This document shows positions 6,836 through 8,931 of a stretch of 8,931 bases of DNA, in pieces. The stretch comes from Candidatus Omnitrophota bacterium. Lineage in GTDB: Bacteria > Omnitrophota > Gorgyraeia > Gygaellales > Profunditerraquicolaceae. The position numbers and the translations under genes were made by a program. The notes under the pieces are model-generated. The model did not search any database. It saw only the letters and a program-made list of their open reading frames with translations, and had not been told where the DNA came from. The stretch spans positions 1-8,931 of the forward strand of contig JAHISH010000173.1 of the NCBI GenBank assembly GCA_018818365.1, given 5' to 3'. Positions within the stretch are counted from its first letter, which is position 1. Each line of letters opens with the position of its first letter.

Positions 6836-6888
6836 GGCCCACGTCATCCGAGCCCTGAAGGAGGCGGTTTTAAGACGCGAAAGGATAC
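6836..6888 (+). repeat. Partial intergenic repeat copy 3 upstream of gmhA
   Basis: The 83-nt gap between the phosphofructokinase gene and gmhA carries a shorter, more diverged relative of the other two elements. Shared features are GGCC (6836-6839), TCATCC (6844-6849) and a 3' block GGTTTTAAGACGCGAAAG (6866-6883). That block matches GGTTTTTAAGCCGCGAAAG of copy 2 apart from one T and one A/C change. The enclosing stem is reduced to CGTC (6842-6845) with GACG (6874-6877). The long 5' block shared by copies 1 and 2 is not recognisable here. Confidence 0.4.
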
Positions 6889-6891
6889 GAT

Positions 6892-6896
6892 AAGGA
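6892..6896 (+). promoter_or_regulatory. Shine-Dalgarno of gmhA, possibly masked
   Basis: AAGGA lies 7 nt before ATG 6904. The surrounding TAAGGA (6891-6896) is exactly complementary to TCCTTA at 6830-6835 on the other side of the repeat. A long-range 6-bp pairing could therefore hide the ribosome binding site. Confidence 0.55.
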
Positions 6897-6903
6897 CGAT
6901 ACT

Positions 6904-7470
6904 ATGAGAGAAAAAATAAAAGATATTTTATTGCAGAGCATCCAAATCAAGGAACAGCTTCTTCAAGGAAATGTCGGAGATATCGTTAAGATCGCGGGAC
7001 TGACTATTGAATGCCTGAAAAAAGGCGGCAAACTCATTATTTTCGGTAATGGAGGCTCCGCCAGCGACAGTCAACATATCGCCGCAGAATTGGTAGGACG
7101 TTTTAAAAAAGAACGTGCGGGCCTGCCGGCCATTGCGCTGACCTCCAACACTTCAATCTTGACTGCGATTGCCAATGACTATGGATATGATATCGTCTTT
7201 GCCCGACAGATCGAAGCGCTTGGCGGAAAGAATGACATCGCGATCGGTATTTCTACCAGCGGCAAAGCAAAAAATGTTGCCTTGGGGATTAAACAAGCAC
7301 ACAAAATGGGAATAAAGACCGCCGCGCTCACAGGGGGAGATGGGGGAGACATCGCCAAGATTGCCGATGTCTCATTAATTGTTCCTTCAAATGTCACCGC
7401 GCGCATACAAGAAGCACATATTTCCGTCGGACATGTGTTATGCGAACTCATCGAAGAGTACGTCAGTTAA
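6904..7470 (+). CDS. gmhA: Sedoheptulose 7-phosphate isomerase
   Basis: Converts sedoheptulose 7-phosphate to D-glycero-D-manno-heptose 7-phosphate, the first step of ADP-heptose synthesis for the LPS core. The 188-residue SIS-domain protein has GNGGSASDSQHIAAELVGRF at 48-67, LTSNTSILTAIANDYG at 79-94, GISTSGKAKNV at 115-125, TGGDGG at 143-148 and RIQEAHISVGH at 167-177. The zinc-site residues His58, Glu62, Gln169 and His177 keep the spacing of the E. coli enzyme's His61, Glu65, Gln172 and His180. The start is supported by AAGGA at 6892. It overlaps rfaE2 by 31 nt. The presence of this step argues for an outer membrane with heptose-containing glycolipid. Confidence 0.95.
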   Translation: MREKIKDILLQSIQIKEQLLQGNVGDIVKIAGLTIECLKKGGKLIIFGNGGSASDSQHIAAELVGRFKKERAGLPAIALTSNTSILTAIANDYGYDIVFARQIEALGGKNDIAIGISTSGKAKNVALGIKQAHKMGIKTAALTGGDGGDIAKIADVSLIVPSNVTARIQEAHISVGHVLCELIEEYVS

Positions 7471-7943
7471 AAGATAAAATACTTCCGCTTTCGCGCCTGA
7501 AGAAGGTGATTGCCTTCTTACAAAAAAAAGGGGCGCGGATAGTCTTTACCAATGGCTGTTTTGATATCCTTCATTACGGGCACGCTTCTTATCTTGAACA
7601 TGCAAAACGTAAAGGGGATATTTTAGTAGTCGCAGTCAATAGTGACTCATCGATAAAGAAGATTAAGGGGCCGCATCGACCTGTCAACCCTCAACAAAAC
7701 CGGCTCAGGATGGTCGCAGCGCTAGAAAGCGTTGATTACGTCACTGTCTTTTCGCAAGTGACGCCGTTAGAGGTAATCAAGCTGCTTAAGCCCACTATCC
7801 TGGTAAAAGGCGCAGACTGGGATAAACAAAAGATCGTAGGCAAAGAAGAAGTAGAAAGAACCGGCGGGAAAGTGTGTTCTATTCCGTTAGTACAAGGGCT
7901 CTCAACCACGAATCTGCTCAAAAAGATCTCCGATGCCTATTAA
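7440..7943 (+). CDS. rfaE2: D-glycero-beta-D-manno-heptose 1-phosphate adenylyltransferase (stand-alone RfaE2/HldE C-domain)
   Basis: Transfers AMP from ATP to heptose 1-phosphate to form ADP-heptose. A nucleotidyltransferase of the cytidylyltransferase superfamily, 167 residues long. Motifs are VFTNGCFDILHYGHASYL at 35-52 with the HxGH catalytic motif at 45-48, NSDSSIKKIKG at 67-77, RP at 80-81, LVKGADW at 121-127 and GLSTTNLL at 153-160. Only the nucleotidyl domain is encoded; the kinase half (RfaE1) fused to it in E. coli HldE is absent, so it must be elsewhere. ATG 7440 is the only ATG giving the full N-terminal helix and lies inside gmhA, suggesting coupling. The 3' end overlaps the ThiD2-like ORF by 11 nt. 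Confidence 0.93.
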   Translation: MRTHRRVRQLKDKILPLSRLKKVIAFLQKKGARIVFTNGCFDILHYGHASYLEHAKRKGDILVVAVNSDSSIKKIKGPHRPVNPQQNRLRMVAALESVDYVTVFSQVTPLEVIKLLKPTILVKGADWDKQKIVGKEEVERTGGKVCSIPLVQGLSTTNLLKKISDAY

Positions 7944-8373
7944 TCCATCTTCAACGAAACGCATTATCGATGCCAATATCAATCGCGCCAAAGAAGGGTT
8001 ACGGGTCTGTGAAGAGATTCTGCGCTTTATGCTGAATAACAAACAATTAACCAGAACCATTAAAGATATACGGCATAAAATCGACGCAGCCGTCAAGAAG
8101 CTTCACCTATCTGCCGGAGAGCTCCTCAAAGAACGAGCCATTGATAAAGACGTGGGGCGCTCGGTTACCGGCAAAGAGTTACACCGGCGCCACATTATAG
8201 ATATTTTTACGGCGAATATCCAGCGAACCAAGGAATCGTTGCGCGTACTTGAGGAATTCTCAAAACTCCAGAATGTGCGCGCCGCACGCGAATTTAAACA
8301 GATCCGTTATCAGACGTATGCTCTCGAAAAAAAAGCTATTGAAAGAATCACGGCTTTATTTGATACTCGATAA
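7933..8373 (+). CDS. ThiD2-like domain protein, normally N-terminal part of a fused ThiE
   Basis: A 146-residue all-helical protein that resembles the ThiD2-type domain (PF17792 as I recall) found ahead of thiamine phosphate synthase in cyanobacteria and other lineages. The signature is DANINRAKEGLRVCEEILRF (13-32) followed by an IKDIRHKID segment. It contains an internal duplication: 13-32 aligns with TANIQRTKESLRVLEEFSKL (93-112), 11 of 20 identical. The biochemical role of the domain is unclear. The start ATG 7933 overlaps rfaE2 by 11 nt. The segment around QIRYQTYALEKK (123-134) looks like the usual lead into the ThiE barrel. In this frame the protein then ends shortly after an A8 run, while ThiE is open in the +1 frame. 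It may be a separate protein, a frameshifted fusion or an assembly error. Confidence 0.75.
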   Translation: MPINPSSTKRIIDANINRAKEGLRVCEEILRFMLNNKQLTRTIKDIRHKIDAAVKKLHLSAGELLKERAIDKDVGRSVTGKELHRRHIIDIFTANIQRTKESLRVLEEFSKLQNVRAAREFKQIRYQTYALEKKAIERITALFDTR

Positions 8374-8931
8374 AGACACCTGGGGGAGAAGATCTCTTCT
8401 TGCGTTTATCCGCGGCATGCCCAGAGATACGATAGATATGGTACAACTCAGAGACAAACATTCGCGCAAGACGACAATCCTTAACGATAGCTTAATCTTG
8501 CGCAAGTGGTTAAAAAAAACAAAAATCCCTTTCATCATAAACGACCATATTGATATCGCGAAAATGACCGAAAGCGATGGAGTACATTTAGGGCAAACGG
8601 ATACGCCGATACATATCGCACGGAAGATTCTTGGCCGCGATAAGATTATCGGAATATCCTGCCATAATCTCCGTGAAGCGTTCGAAGCGGAAAAAAATGG
8701 TGCCGACTATATAGGAATCGGCCCCACATTCCCCACGTCGACAAAACCCGATGCCGACAAACCCATCGACTTCTCGATCCCTGATATACTCATAAAGAAT
8801 CTGCGTATTCCTTTTTTTGTAATCGGAGGCATAACCCATGCACGATTGCCGTATTTTACACCTCGTTTTCGGCGTATTGCCGTCTGTAGCGCCATACTCA
8901 ACGCAAAAGATCCTTGTGTGAGTGCGCGAAA
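8318..8931 (+). CDS. thiE: Thiamine phosphate synthase, 3' end beyond window
   Basis: Joins HMP pyrophosphate and thiazole phosphate to thiamine monophosphate. The TIM-barrel motifs are present: LYLILDKD at 13-20, MVQLRDK at 41-47, FIINDHIDIA at 72-81, DGVHLGQTD at 87-95, IGISCHNLREA at 111-121, YIGIGPTFPTSTK at 131-143, FVIGGI at 167-172 and AVCSAI at 188-193. No stop is reached in 204 codons, so only the last few residues are missing given a usual length near 210. ATG 8318 overlaps the ThiD2-like ORF by 56 nt in another frame; a later TTG at 8339 would also serve. Neither has a clear Shine-Dalgarno, so coupling or frameshifting from the ThiD2-like ORF is plausible. Confidence 0.9.
   Translation, partial: MLSKKKLLKESRLYLILDKDTWGRRSLLAFIRGMPRDTIDMVQLRDKHSRKTTILNDSLILRKWLKKTKIPFIINDHIDIAKMTESDGVHLGQTDTPIHIARKILGRDKIIGISCHNLREAFEAEKNGADYIGIGPTFPTSTKPDADKPIDFSIPDILIKNLRIPFFVIGGITHARLPYFTPRFRRIAVCSAILNAKDPCVSAR
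8327..8334 (+). other. A8 homopolymer at the ThiD2/ThiE frame junction
   Basis: Eight consecutive A residues lie exactly where the ThiD2-like frame (GAA AAA AAA GCT) would have to shift by +1 to continue into the ThiE frame. A shift here, or loss of one A, gives the junction YALEKKLLKESRLYLILD, which reads as a natural linker into the barrel. A8 runs are known substrates for polymerase slippage and for sequencing indels. Confidence 0.6.

Noticed and set aside
6842..6890. Hammerhead-like ribozyme core in the gmhA leader (CTGA and CGAAA are both present).
   Set aside because: The required CUGANGA is not matched (CTGAAGG), the helices are not arranged correctly, and copies 1 and 2 lack the CTGA element.

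Overview
The window looks like a chromosomal piece of a Gram-negative-type bacterium of moderate GC. An uncultured lineage such as Candidatus Omnitrophota (OP3) or a relative is my best guess. Reasons: heptose (LPS core) genes gmhA and rfaE2 sit beside an aroQ-pepP-efp-accB-accC-Asp23 order best known from Firmicutes, together with DUF1844, an AmaP-like membrane protein and a two-domain-type thiamine phosphate synthase. The taxon is inferred from gene content only. All thirteen genes lie on the + strand and are tightly packed.

Layout. 99-598: a DUF1844 protein and a Trm112-like zinc-ribbon protein overlap by 4 nt. 599-747: gap with repeat copy 1. 748-3259: aroQ (type II dehydroquinase), an M24 Xaa-Pro peptidase, efp and accB, all abutting or overlapping. 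3260-3424: gap with repeat copy 2. 3425-5764: accC, an Asp23 protein and an AmaP-like anchor. 5789-6820: a phosphofructokinase whose active-site residues point to pyrophosphate as phosphoryl donor. 6821-6903: gap with a partial repeat copy 3. 6904-7943: gmhA and rfaE2 for ADP-heptose precursor synthesis. 7933-8931: a ThiD2-like domain ORF and thiE overlap in different frames across an A8 run; thiE runs off the window end.

Working together: the genes cover shikimate synthesis (AroQ), proline-peptide turnover and translation of proline stretches (PepP, EF-P), the biotin half of acetyl-CoA carboxylase (AccB, AccC), envelope homeostasis (Asp23, AmaP), glycolysis (PFK), LPS heptose and thiamine. 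It is mostly a housekeeping cluster. No mobile element, CRISPR array, tRNA or rRNA was seen.

The most unusual signals are a related structured-looking sequence in all three intergenic gaps longer than 30 nt, the ThiD2/ThiE frame break at a homopolymer, and the PPi-type PFK signature.
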